64,000 bases of DNA from Syntrophorhabdales bacterium (GTDB lineage: Bacteria; Desulfobacterota; Syntrophorhabdia; Syntrophorhabdales; WCHB1-27). The position numbers and the translations under genes are program-made. The notes under the pieces are model-generated. The model ran no database searches and was not told the DNA's origin. It was given only the letters and a program-made list of their open reading frames with translations. Positions 51,726 to 60,634 of this stretch are shown here, piece after piece. The stretch spans positions 1 through 64,000 of the forward strand of contig DATKNH010000160.1 in the NCBI GenBank assembly GCA_035541455.1, given 5' to 3'. Each line of letters begins with the position of its first letter. The stretch's first letter is position 1.

Positions 51726-51852
51726 CGTAAATACAGCGAGGAAGCGATCACGCGAATAAGTCTGAAGCGGCTATAACATCTTTTTTCTCGTTCCGTCATG
51801 CATGTTCGCGTCCTCGGTTCCTGGCTTGAACCCTTTATATAAAGGGGGAGTT

Positions 51853-52722
51853 GTGAAGCCTCATCCGGAATGTGGTGCCTGTCTGGTCCACTGGGTGTAC
51901 GAGCGAGCCGCAGCCCATACACCTTCTGAGGACACCTCAGCGCTGATCAGACGGATCGTGGGAATACTCCTCGAAGAAACCTCGCCTACGGTCAACTTAG
52001 GGTCTCTCTGTAACAGCACGGTACATGGAGCTCTCGAGATGACACCTGCACTGGCTAAGCATTACGAACATCTGAAAGCCACGTCGAACAGGAACGCAGA
52101 ACAGGTCCTCGGGAAGGCAGCAACCTACATACTGAACGCAGACACCGCGCGCTCGAGTCTTGAGCGGGCCTGTTTCCTTGCGGCAGCCGCAAACGTTTCG
52201 CCTCTCAGCGCACCTTCAGGCGCCTACACGTTTTCGGAAATGCGACCCTTCATGACTGAAGAAGGGACTCCGGTCATCGTGGGCCACGTGTACGAGGCGG
52301 TTAGGTCCTGCCGCCGCGTGCTTTACGTAACAGACAACGCCGGCGAAATTGGCTTTGATGCACTCGTCATCACGCAGCTCAAATCAATGGGTAAACATGT
52401 CACTCTCGTAGTCAAGGAAAAGACCTTTTTCGAGGATGCCACAACAAGCGACGCCCGTTTTTTTGCGCTCCAGGATCTGACCGATGAGATAGTCACCACG
52501 CCGGGCTTTTTGGTGCCCGGAGTTTTGGAACCCGCGGCAAAAGAGGCCTTTAGCAAGAGCGACCTCGTGATGGCTAAGGGGACAGGAAGCTACGAGGCCA
52601 TGAAAGATGAGCTCGGACATACGTCTGCAGTATTCATGCTGAAAGTAAAGTGTCCGGCCATTGCCCGCGAGACAGGACTGGAAGTGGGAACAACCGTCGT
52701 GAAGCTCGAAGACGGCGGGTGA
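51853..52722 (+). CDS. DUF89/ARMT1-like damage-control phosphatase family protein
   Basis: This is a 289-residue protein of the DUF89 family: HPECGACLVHWVYERAA at the N-terminus, LYVTDNAGEIGFDALVI (Asp-Asn metal site), VVKEKTFFEDATTSDA, and SDLVMAKGTGSYEAMKDEL. Family members are metal-dependent phosphatases thought to clear damaged metabolites. I prefer GTG 51853, with AAAGGGGGA just upstream, over ATG 51802. It lies between the flavoprotein and SDR genes. Confidence 0.82.
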   Translation: MKPHPECGACLVHWVYERAAAHTPSEDTSALIRRIVGILLEETSPTVNLGSLCNSTVHGALEMTPALAKHYEHLKATSNRNAEQVLGKAATYILNADTARSSLERACFLAAAANVSPLSAPSGAYTFSEMRPFMTEEGTPVIVGHVYEAVRSCRRVLYVTDNAGEIGFDALVITQLKSMGKHVTLVVKEKTFFEDATTSDARFFALQDLTDEIVTTPGFLVPGVLEPAAKEAFSKSDLVMAKGTGSYEAMKDELGHTSAVFMLKVKCPAIARETGLEVGTTVVKLEDGG

Positions 52723-52749
52723 AGGAACCATGCGAAAGGGGATGATTGA

Positions 52750-53499
52750 ATGAGATTAGAAGGGAAAGTCGCCATCGTGACTGGTGCTGCGAGGGGTCTC
52801 GGCAGAATCTTTTCCGTAGGGCTCGCCCGGGAGGGCGCCAGGGTTCTCGCAGCAGACAAGGACATGGAGGGGCTCGGGGAGACAGTCCTCAAGATCAGGG
52901 AAGCCGGGTCGGACGGCGATCTCCTTCAGATGGACGTCACCTCACGGGAACAGTCAGACAGAATGGCAAAGTTCGCGAAGGAGAGATTCGGCAGGATAGA
53001 TATTCTGATCAACAATGCTGCGCTCTATGGCGGGCTCAAGAGAATGAATTTTTACGAGATTGACGAGAAGGAGTGGGACACCCTGATGGCCGTGAATGTC
53101 AAGGGTACGTGGTTGTCTGTCAGAGCTGTCTTTCCTTATATGAAAGAACAGGGCAAAGGAAAGATCGTGAACGTCGCGTCAGAGGTCTTCTTCACCGGAT
53201 CTCACGGATTTGCCCACTATGTTGCCAGCAAGGGGGCCATTGTCGGTCTCACTCGCGCACTCGCTGTAGAACTCGGGCCTCACAACATATGCATCAATGC
53301 CATTGCACCGGGCTTCACCGATACGGAGGGGAGCAGGACTATCGCCGATGTGACTAAATACGACACCTCAAAAACCCCTCTGAGAAGGCTCGGCATGGCT
53401 GAAGATATCCTGGGTGCCGCATTGCTCTTCGCATCAGACGAGGCGGACTTCATCACCGGCCAGACGGTACTCGTTGATGGCGGAAGGGTCATGCACTAG
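52750..53499 (+). CDS. short-chain dehydrogenase/reductase
   Basis: This is a 249-residue classical SDR. The NAD(P) site is VTGAARGLGRIFS, NNAA follows at about residue 88, and the catalytic YxxxK is YVASKGA with Ser in NVASEV. IAPGFTDTEG and the terminal FITGQTVLVDGGRVMH are typical. It has an Asp after strand 2 (LAADKD), which favours NAD(H) over NADP(H). It probably oxidises an alcohol or reduces a keto group of the pathway substrate. Confidence 0.9.
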   Translation: MRLEGKVAIVTGAARGLGRIFSVGLAREGARVLAADKDMEGLGETVLKIREAGSDGDLLQMDVTSREQSDRMAKFAKERFGRIDILINNAALYGGLKRMNFYEIDEKEWDTLMAVNVKGTWLSVRAVFPYMKEQGKGKIVNVASEVFFTGSHGFAHYVASKGAIVGLTRALAVELGPHNICINAIAPGFTDTEGSRTIADVTKYDTSKTPLRRLGMAEDILGAALLFASDEADFITGQTVLVDGGRVMH

Positions 53500-53603
53500 T
53501 CCCAACGTGAAAGCGATGAAGCGAAGAAACCATGAAGGAGGGGGAATAAAAAGTTTCAGATTTCCGCGACCAGGCACTGCCAAACAAAAAAGGGGGAGTA
53601 ATT

Positions 53604-55289
53604 ATGAAAATGTACGATTGTGTACCGGGTCTGGAGTTCGATGAGAAAACAGATTTTGCAATATCTCCGTGCTGGTTCCAGGACGCAACACACTCAGTGC
53701 CGCCCTGGACGCCGATGTTCGGCTGGTTCTGGATCAACTTCTGCCGTCACGGTATGCAGTATGGAGCAGAGTCTCTGTCCCTGCCCACAGTAAAGGGATG
53801 GGACTGGAGGTTCAAGGACGGAGCGGGATATCTGGCGCTTCTTCTCGTCACTGACCCCAATGAAAGAAAAGCACGCGAAGAGCGCTTCAGGACGGCCATA
53901 CGGCCGCTAATTGAAAATTTCGATGGCATCTGGCAGGGCTTTGTGGACGAGATCGTGGGTCGTTACGACAAACTGAAATCACTCAATCTCGACACCGCAT
54001 CAAACATACAGCTCCTTGCCAACTTTGAGGAGACAATCGACACCTGCCGCCGCATGTGGGAAATACACATGTACATGATGTACGGCGTCTACACGGCATT
54101 TGTGCTGTTCGAGCAGTTGACCAAGCAACTCCTCAATATTGATGATACCAGCCCTGAATTCCACAGACTGACGAGCGGTTTCGATAACAAGAGTTTCCAG
54201 GTTGATAAAGGGCTCTTCGAGCTGGCGAGAATGGCGCAGGACATGGGGCTCAAGGAGACCTTTCTCTCAACACCGGGTGAAAAGCTGAAAAGTGTTCTCA
54301 GCTCTGCGCCCAAGGGGCAGGAGTTCGTGAAGAAGTTTGATGACTTTATGGAAAAGGAAGCGGGTTGGAGAATGGAACGCATGGCAGAGATCAATGTCCC
54401 AACCTGGCTTGAAGATCCAACTCCTGCTTTCAATGTCATCAAGATGAGCCTGGAACGAGGTGTGAGCTACAGCCTCGATGATGAGCGCAAGAAACGCGAG
54501 GCAGAGCGCATTGCAACAGAGAAGGAAGTGCTGGCAAAGATTGCGCCCGAACAAAGGAGCTGGTTCCAGATGATCTTGAAACTTGCTCAGAGCAGTTCAC
54601 GGTTCAGTGAAGAGCACAATCATTACCTTGATCTCTACACCCACGCAATGATCAGAAGAAGCGCACTCGGGCTGGGAAGACGCTGGGCGCAGGCAGGTAC
54701 GATAGATAAGGCCGAAGACATATTCTTCCTTATTCCGGATGAAGTCAGGAGAGCCGGTATCAATCCCGGCATGTTCGATATGAGGCCTATCGTCGAACGG
54801 AGAAAGGCTGACTGGAAGAGCTGGAACGAAAAAGGCAATCCCCCCATGATCATGAAGGAGGGCTTCGCCATTGAAGAAGCAATGAAAGCGCTGGTTGAGT
54901 CTCTCGATCCGATCGCGCTTAAGGTGGTCGTGGGTACTATGCCTGTCGCAAAACCGGAGTTGAAGGCAGACCTGTACGGGGTCTGCGGTTCACCCGGCGT
55001 TATCGAGGGTAAAGTCAAGGTGGTTTGGACGGAAAACGAGTTATCCAAGATTGAAAAGGGAGATATCCTCGTAGCGCCCACCACGTCGCCGAGCTGGACA
55101 CCTGTCTTCTCACTTCTTGGAGGGGTGATTGTGGATAGAGGTGCGAGTTTGTCACACGCTGCCATCGTGGGCAGAGAGTTTGGCATCCCGGTCGTGATGA
55201 ACGTGTTCGAAGGAACGAAAGTGCTGAAAGACGGCATGAACGTCAGGCTTGATGCGAACATGGGCACGGTCTTCATACTCAACAAATAG
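53604..55289 (+). CDS. PEP-utiliser (mobile His domain) protein, phenylphosphate-synthase alpha-like
   Basis: This is a 561-residue protein. The first 450 residues are helical and rich in Trp and Phe with no motif I know. The last 110 residues form the phosphohistidine 'mobile' domain of PEP synthases: GSPGVIEGKVKVV, GDILVAPTTSPSWTPVF, then the His nucleophile in SLSHAAIVGREFGIP (His518). The domain accepts a phosphoryl group from an ATP-grasp partner, encoded 106 bases downstream. Phenylphosphate synthase has the same two-part split (70 and 40 kDa). The third, CBS-domain subunit of that enzyme is not seen here. Other phosphorylated alcohols or phenols are possible products. Confidence 0.75.
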   Translation: MKMYDCVPGLEFDEKTDFAISPCWFQDATHSVPPWTPMFGWFWINFCRHGMQYGAESLSLPTVKGWDWRFKDGAGYLALLLVTDPNERKAREERFRTAIRPLIENFDGIWQGFVDEIVGRYDKLKSLNLDTASNIQLLANFEETIDTCRRMWEIHMYMMYGVYTAFVLFEQLTKQLLNIDDTSPEFHRLTSGFDNKSFQVDKGLFELARMAQDMGLKETFLSTPGEKLKSVLSSAPKGQEFVKKFDDFMEKEAGWRMERMAEINVPTWLEDPTPAFNVIKMSLERGVSYSLDDERKKREAERIATEKEVLAKIAPEQRSWFQMILKLAQSSSRFSEEHNHYLDLYTHAMIRRSALGLGRRWAQAGTIDKAEDIFFLIPDEVRRAGINPGMFDMRPIVERRKADWKSWNEKGNPPMIMKEGFAIEEAMKALVESLDPIALKVVVGTMPVAKPELKADLYGVCGSPGVIEGKVKVVWTENELSKIEKGDILVAPTTSPSWTPVFSLLGGVIVDRGASLSHAAIVGREFGIPVVMNVFEGTKVLKDGMNVRLDANMGTVFILNK

Positions 55290-55394
55290 AGGGCTGAAAG
55301 GCCTCACACCGGTCAGCATAGGGCGTGGAGGGAAAAGGGGAGCAGAGTGGCGCAACGACAAAATGCCGGCTGGTGTGAGGCTCGGGGGAGTGCG

Positions 55395-56438
55395 ATGGAA
55401 CATAAGGAAATCTACTGGCTCGATGAGCTGTCAAAGGAATACAACGATGTCGTTGGAAAGAAGTGCGCCAATCTCGGAGAACTCATAAGCCTGGGGCTGC
55501 GCGTGCCTTATGGCTTCGCTCTCTCCGTTAAGGCTTACGAGCACTTCATGGAAAGCACCGGGCTCAAAGATACGGTGCGCAGGATTGTTGAAGAGGCAAT
55601 GGTTTCTGGTCTCGATGTTGAACAAGATGTCGGGAAAATGATGGAGACGAGCGCCCGCATAAGAGAGGCAATTGAGGCAAGCCCGATGCCTTTGGATCTT
55701 GCTGGGGAGATAAAGCGTTACTATTCCGGGCTCCAGAAGAAGGTGGGGATCGACAATGTTGCTTGCGCGGTGCGCTCCAGCGGGGCTGTCAGTATGCCCG
55801 GCCAGATGGAGACATATCTGAATATTGCAGGAGAAGAAGCCATCATTGAGCACATCAAGAAAGTATGGGGCAGCGCCTTTACCACCAGGGCCATTGCTTT
55901 TCGGATACAGCAGAATATGCCCGTTTCGTGGGCGCCTATCGGGGTGGCTGTCATCATGATGATCGAGGCGAAGTCGGCGGGCGTTATCCTGACGGTTCTC
56001 CCGAATATCGGCGACACGGAACGTGCAATTGTCGAGGGCAACTTCGGCCTTGGAGAGAGTGTCGTCAGCGGCGAGATCACACCCGATAGCTTCGTGGTTC
56101 ATAAGCGGGAAATGAACATTGAATCCAAAACAATTTCGGAAAAGACAAAGATGGTCGTCTATGGCGAGTGCGGTACGCGTCTTTGCGATATCTCCGACGA
56201 TCTCAAGAATGAGCCCTGTCTCGAGGTATGTGAAATCCTCGAAATTGTGAAAATCGCCAAGGACGTGGAAGATCACTTCGGCGCTCCGCAAGATATGGAG
56301 TGGGTGGTCGACAAGCGATTTTCCTTCCCGGAAAGTATCTTCTGGGTTCAGGCAAGAGGTGCAAAATACACCAAGAAAGAGGTGCATAAAGACGAGGAGT
56401 ACGTCATCGATCTTATGCTGCAATTGTTCAGGAAATAA
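55395..56438 (+). CDS. PEP/pyruvate-binding (ATP-grasp) protein, phenylphosphate-synthase beta-like
   Basis: This is a 347-residue protein equal to the N-terminal ATP-binding part of PEP synthase: KKCANLGELISLGLRVP, AVRSSGAVSMPGQMETYLNI, GNFGLGESVVSGEITPDS, and QDMEWVVDKR with a closing WVQARG. It has no His domain, so it must phosphorylate the His of the preceding gene product. GGGGGAG six bases before ATG 55395 supports this start; a GTG at 55347 is weaker. Size and partner match PpsB of Thauera phenylphosphate synthase. Confidence 0.8.
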   Translation: MEHKEIYWLDELSKEYNDVVGKKCANLGELISLGLRVPYGFALSVKAYEHFMESTGLKDTVRRIVEEAMVSGLDVEQDVGKMMETSARIREAIEASPMPLDLAGEIKRYYSGLQKKVGIDNVACAVRSSGAVSMPGQMETYLNIAGEEAIIEHIKKVWGSAFTTRAIAFRIQQNMPVSWAPIGVAVIMMIEAKSAGVILTVLPNIGDTERAIVEGNFGLGESVVSGEITPDSFVVHKREMNIESKTISEKTKMVVYGECGTRLCDISDDLKNEPCLEVCEILEIVKIAKDVEDHFGAPQDMEWVVDKRFSFPESIFWVQARGAKYTKKEVHKDEEYVIDLMLQLFRK

Positions 56439-56470
56439 GAGTCGATTCTGCCGACACTTCAGGAGGGGCT

Positions 56471-57130
56471 ATGGCTATACTGTTTGCGCAATACTGGGAT
56501 GTGGTTGAGAATAAGGAAGCAGAGTACCAGGAATTCATACTGAGCAAGTATATTCCTACCTACGAGAAGACAGGCTTGCGTCTCGCCGGAGCGTACTATG
56601 TGGTGGTCGGCGCAGGCCCGCGTATCGTGGGTGTGTCTACGACAGACGACCTCCTCGCCTTTCAGCAGGCCCTCGGGTCTGACGAATACGCGCAACTTCT
56701 CGAGGAATTGTTCCCTCTTATCAGAAATTATTCGAGCAAGCTCTATGTATCCTACGGTCCGATAAAAGTTGAACGCTACGATATTCAGGTAGGCGTGTGG
56801 AAACTTAACCAATATTTCAACATTCTTCCCGGCATGGAAAAGGCTTACAGGCAATTCCTGGAGACGGAATTCATCAGCGGCATGGAAGAGCTTGGTGTGA
56901 GAATTACGAACATATGGAAAGCGGTCATAGGGTCCGGACCATTCATTCTCGTGGAAGGTACAAGCGGCAAACTGGAGGAGATTGCGAAAGCGATCGACTC
57001 GGATGAGTACCGCATGCTCACGAGGACTCTCAAGTCAAGATACGTAATGGATTACCAGAGCAGGATCCTTGCGCCGACCAGAAGAGTGGAACTCCCGTAC
57101 TTCATTAGAGGGCTCACAGCAGGACTGTAA
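56471..57130 (+). CDS. duplicated alpha/beta-barrel-type protein
   Basis: This 219-residue protein consists of two similar halves (about residues 3-105 and 109-205). Both contain a W-D-V/L start strand, a helix with EF[IL], a G[AS]GP-type turn (VGAGPRIVG, IGSGPFILVEG), a DEY segment, and a basic end. The pattern suggests a dimeric alpha/beta-barrel (ferredoxin-like) fold of the NIPSNAP/EthD/antibiotic-monooxygenase kind, with the dimer fused in one chain. Its role is unknown. It follows the PEP-synthase-like pair by 32 bases and so belongs to the same cluster. Confidence 0.65.
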   Translation: MAILFAQYWDVVENKEAEYQEFILSKYIPTYEKTGLRLAGAYYVVVGAGPRIVGVSTTDDLLAFQQALGSDEYAQLLEELFPLIRNYSSKLYVSYGPIKVERYDIQVGVWKLNQYFNILPGMEKAYRQFLETEFISGMEELGVRITNIWKAVIGSGPFILVEGTSGKLEEIAKAIDSDEYRMLTRTLKSRYVMDYQSRILAPTRRVELPYFIRGLTAGL

Positions 57131-57144
57131 GAACAGGAAAAAGA

Positions 57145-57235
57145 TGAAGAAGGTAGAGGTAAAGACTAAAGCAAAGGTTAAGAGAAACGCCGCATGCGCA
57201 GACTCTGTCTCTATCTGCCTTTCGCTCTTCTTACC
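57145..57235. repeat. inverted-word repeat between duplicated-barrel and UPF0261 genes
   Basis: AGGTAGAGGTAA near 57151-57162 is matched by its complement TTACCTCTACCT near 57231-57242, with low-complexity AAAGCAAAGGTTAAG-type words between. The segment could fold into a long hairpin. It has no coding capacity and looks like the other word repeats in this window. Confidence 0.45.
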
Positions 57236-57279
57236 TCTACCTGCTATTCGTTCTTACCGGCAGTCTCTCTGGAGGTCAC

Positions 57280-58524
57280 ATGTCAACTGTATTGCTCCTC
57301 AGCAGCCTTGACACAAGATATGACGAAACATTGTACGCAAAAAGCCTCATCGAAGAGCACGGCTGTGTTGTGATCCTGATGGACGTATCCATGGGTACAC
57401 ATCGAGAAGGAGAGGCCGATTACAGTTGCGTGGACGTGGCTAAGGAAGCCGGAATCGACTTTGATGTGATTCAAGCGAGCAAGGGTACGTCAGAGCCGAT
57501 GGATCATATGGTCCGGGGCGCAACGAGCATTGCTCAGAGGCTCCGCAAAGAAGGCTCTATCGACTGCATTGCGGGCCTTGGGGGCGCCAGCAACACAACG
57601 TTCTTCTCCCGCGTGATGAGACAGCTCCCCTTCGGTTTTCCCAAGATCATAGCTTCCAGTTCAGCCGCTATGCCGATGTACGCCGGGCGATATTACGGGT
57701 ACAAGGACATCACTATTTTTCACTCCTGTGTCGATATAAACGGAATGAACCATTTCGTGAAGGACGTTATTCAGCGCTTCGCCGCCATGGTAGCCGGCGT
57801 CAACAAACGCGGCAGCACTGAGCAATTGTGGGGTCGGAACCAGATAGCCATGGCAGAGTTTCAGTTTTGCGAAGTTTGCGCAAGGCGGGCAGCGGCGATA
57901 CTGGAGAGAGAAGGCCTCGAGGTGATACCCTTCCACGCCAATGGCGTTGGAGAACGTGTCATGGAGGAGATGGTTGTAGATGGTCTTTTCCAGGGGCTGG
58001 TGGACCTTTCTCCTGCGGGCCTGTCAGAGGCAATTCTCGGAGGCAACCGGAGTGCCGGGATGGAAAGGCTTGCAGGAGAGCTTTCAGCACCGATCCCTAT
58101 CGTCATGACCCTATGCGGCTTAGACATGTTCAGCTGCGGACCGTACGAGCGAAGGCTCACGGACCCCCTCTGGAAAGAGCGTGGTATAGAAAAAAGAAAA
58201 CTCTATATACAGGATGAGATGCGAGTCCAGGCCCGCACATCAAAAGATGAACTGATGATAACAATAAAAGCCTTGGCCGAAAGATTGAATGCGGCAAAGG
58301 CGAGAGTATCTCTTCACATCCCCCTGCGCGGCTTCTCATCCCTCAGTGTTGAGGGGATGCCCCTGTATGACCCGGAACTGGATGCATTCCTTATCCGCAC
58401 GTTGAAGAACTCATTGCAGAATGACAACGTCGAATTTGTAGAACTCAATTGCTCCATCATGGACGAGGCTTTTGCGCAGGCTGTGGCACAACGCTTCTTA
58501 GTGATGCTGCGAAGCAAAGGTTGA
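57280..58524 (+). CDS. UPF0261 (Tm-1-like ATP-binding) protein, copy 2
   Basis: This 414-residue protein resembles copy 1 throughout: LLSSLDTRYDETLYAKSLIEE, IAGLGGASNTTFFSRVMRQLPFGFPKIIASS, and C-terminal RVSLHIPLRGFSSLSVEGMPLYDPELDA. Its 3' end overlaps the convergent LysR gene by 27 bases. GGAGG lies just upstream of ATG 57280 (CTGGAGGTCACATG). The reaction is not known, but its place beside the PEP-synthase-like pair and the flavoproteins suggests a shared pathway. Confidence 0.85.
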   Translation: MSTVLLLSSLDTRYDETLYAKSLIEEHGCVVILMDVSMGTHREGEADYSCVDVAKEAGIDFDVIQASKGTSEPMDHMVRGATSIAQRLRKEGSIDCIAGLGGASNTTFFSRVMRQLPFGFPKIIASSSAAMPMYAGRYYGYKDITIFHSCVDINGMNHFVKDVIQRFAAMVAGVNKRGSTEQLWGRNQIAMAEFQFCEVCARRAAAILEREGLEVIPFHANGVGERVMEEMVVDGLFQGLVDLSPAGLSEAILGGNRSAGMERLAGELSAPIPIVMTLCGLDMFSCGPYERRLTDPLWKERGIEKRKLYIQDEMRVQARTSKDELMITIKALAERLNAAKARVSLHIPLRGFSSLSVEGMPLYDPELDAFLIRTLKNSLQNDNVEFVELNCSIMDEAFAQAVAQRFLVMLRSKG

Positions 58525-59409
58525 AAGGGTCAGCTCGGTAAAGCCCTTCGCGCTTGGGCTCAGTACCGGCCCGGCCAAAAAGACCAGCTGGACCTCTATG
58601 AAAATCGGGGGGCTCTGGACGTTCAATACCCTGAGCAGCCCTTTTTCCAGTTCGTCCCGCACGACAGCTGGAAAAATCAGCGCAATTCCCTTCCCGGCCA
58701 GGAGAAATTTTTTTATCATCTCGGGGTTTTCCGCTTCGAGAGTGATCGTCGGAGTTATCCCGCTTTTTTCGAATATGTCCAGTACGGCGAGTCGCGTCGC
58801 AGAGCCTTCCCCCTGAACGATGAATGGCTGACGAAGCAGCTCCTGCAGCGGTATGTGATTCCTGTGCGCAAAAGGATGGCCGCTACTTGCGACGAACTCC
58901 ATCTTCTCGCTGGAAATCGTATGTGCCGTGAACTTAGGGCCAAGAGGTACCTTCGGGATGATGGCCAGGTCGTGTTTGAGTTCAGATATCTTCTGAATTA
59001 TCTCATGGGACGGCCCCTCAGTAACGCTGATCTGAATGTTTGGGAAGTGCTCACTGAACATATTAACGAGCGTTGGAAGATAGGTTTGTGCGATCGACCG
59101 CGCTGCGCCCAGCCGAAGTATCCCTTTCCTGCTCTCCTTGAATGAAGCCATCTCGTACTCGATCTCTTTGGATCGCTTGTATATGTCTTCAGCCATGGGC
59201 AGAATCTGCCTGCCCGCTTCCGTAAGTTGCAGGTCCTTGCCGGTGCTCATGAAGAGCTTGACGCCGAACTGTCGCTCAAGGCACTTGATCTTGGTTGTAA
59301 CAGCGGGCTGCGTGAGGAAAAGCTGTGCAGCAGCTCCGCTGAAGCTTTTCGTTTTTGCCACAAAAAGAAATGCAAGAAGATTGTCCAGGTTTACTTTTAC
59401 GTTTTCCAT
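58498..59409 (-). CDS. LysR-family transcriptional regulator
   Basis: This is a 303-residue LysR regulator. The N-terminal winged helix-turn-helix is LLAFLFVAKTKSFSGAAAQLFLTQPAVTTKIKCLERQFGVKLF. The effector-binding domain follows from about residue 90, with the aromatic-poor pocket phrase GILRLGAARSIAQTYLP. It overlaps the upstream UPF0261 gene (copy 3) by 13 bases and convergently the end of copy 2, so it is likely the local regulator of the 48-60 kb cluster. No palindromic T-N11-A site was confirmed. Confidence 0.92.
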   Translation of the reverse strand: MENVKVNLDNLLAFLFVAKTKSFSGAAAQLFLTQPAVTTKIKCLERQFGVKLFMSTGKDLQLTEAGRQILPMAEDIYKRSKEIEYEMASFKESRKGILRLGAARSIAQTYLPTLVNMFSEHFPNIQISVTEGPSHEIIQKISELKHDLAIIPKVPLGPKFTAHTISSEKMEFVASSGHPFAHRNHIPLQELLRQPFIVQGEGSATRLAVLDIFEKSGITPTITLEAENPEMIKKFLLAGKGIALIFPAVVRDELEKGLLRVLNVQSPPIFIEVQLVFLAGPVLSPSAKGFTELTLSTFASQHH

Positions 59410-60536
59410 TTTTTTTGCATCAAGTCAAACAGGTATTCACTCGCCAGCCGGGCAAAGCGCGGATCTTCAAGCGGAAGATCGACCTCGATCACGTGAGCCG
59501 GGTCCCAGTATTTCATTATCTGTTCTCTGAATGCACCTATCAGTTCCTCATCGTAGAACCCGCCCCCTCGAACACCGGGGCCGGACCAGCCGCCAAGCGG
59601 CAGGAGGAGAAGAGCATGCTCAGGGCGGGCCTTCTCCACGATTGGCCCCAGCCATTTCGCGACTTTGATAACTTCCTTCACAGTGGCACTGACTCCCACC
59701 CTGTAATCATGCCTGTATATCTTTCTGTTCGCGAAAGCCCTTGGCAGCCGGCCATCGTCAAGCACGTAGGCGATGAAATCAAGTCCGCCGGGTGCCATTA
59801 CCGCTGGAACGTCTTGAGAGAGATACGACGAGACCCTTCTTTCGTCCAACCTGCCGCAAGACCCACGAGCCACATGGTCGAGAACATCGTGAAGCGTCAG
59901 GTCGAGCATTCCACTGAAAAAGCCCTTCTCCGCCAGCTCTCCCATGGCCATGGTGCTTTCACCGATTGCATGGAACGGCACCAGATGGCATTCGTTTTGG
60001 TCCCAGAAGGCCTTTGCACCCGGGAGGAATCCGGATGTGATGCCGAAGTTTGTTATGGCGATGGCTGGTTTATCGAGATGCGGGACGCCTTCCTCCATGG
60101 AAGTCAGCAGCGCGACACAGTTCTTGAGAATCGTCTCGCTGAGCGGATTTCTCCACGCGAAATCACACGGCGCCTGCACATAGACAATGTCTTTGTGTGT
60201 CCTTAGAGCGGTCAGGCTGTTGGCAATCATGGTCGAAACAATCACTTTCGGGACCATCAGCGGAATATCAGCCATGATCTGCCCCGACATCCAGAGATTG
60301 GTCCCGCCGCCGACGGAGAGTACCCCCGATATATGCTCCCTTTTGGCCGTCTGTGCGAGCTTCTTCCTCGCCTCTTCGACGATGCCGGACAAGGCGGTGT
60401 CTCTGTCCTGGGTTGTTTTCGTCGCTGAGAGGTCGAGCTTGATGGGGGTATGGTTTCTCTTTGCCAGTTCCTGGCAGACGAACTCCAGTTCTTCGCCTTT
60501 CGTGTTCCATGTGCCAATCACAACGAAGTTGGCCAT
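59397..60536 (-). CDS. UPF0261 (Tm-1-like) protein, copy 3
   Basis: This is a 379-residue protein with the UPF0261 plan but diverged from copies 1 and 2: VVIGTWNTKGEELEFVCQEL, VLSVGGGTNLWMSGQIMADIPLMVPKVIVST, and ALLLLPLGGWSGPGVRGGGFYDEEL at the C-terminal domain. ATG 60536 gives the family start (MANFVVIGT); ATG 60548 is also in frame. It is the first gene of a two-gene minus-strand unit with the LysR regulator. The function is unknown. Confidence 0.8.
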   Translation of the reverse strand: MANFVVIGTWNTKGEELEFVCQELAKRNHTPIKLDLSATKTTQDRDTALSGIVEEARKKLAQTAKREHISGVLSVGGGTNLWMSGQIMADIPLMVPKVIVSTMIANSLTALRTHKDIVYVQAPCDFAWRNPLSETILKNCVALLTSMEEGVPHLDKPAIAITNFGITSGFLPGAKAFWDQNECHLVPFHAIGESTMAMGELAEKGFFSGMLDLTLHDVLDHVARGSCGRLDERRVSSYLSQDVPAVMAPGGLDFIAYVLDDGRLPRAFANRKIYRHDYRVGVSATVKEVIKVAKWLGPIVEKARPEHALLLLPLGGWSGPGVRGGGFYDEELIGAFREQIMKYWDPAHVIEVDLPLEDPRFARLASEYLFDLMQKKWKT

Positions 60537-60634
60537 TGACCAAAGCATAGCAGATTCTGCAAATAAAGATTACAGATATTTTTTGCAGAGCCCGGTATAA
60601 AAAGATGGCGATAGTGTGGTAATGTGAAGAATCC

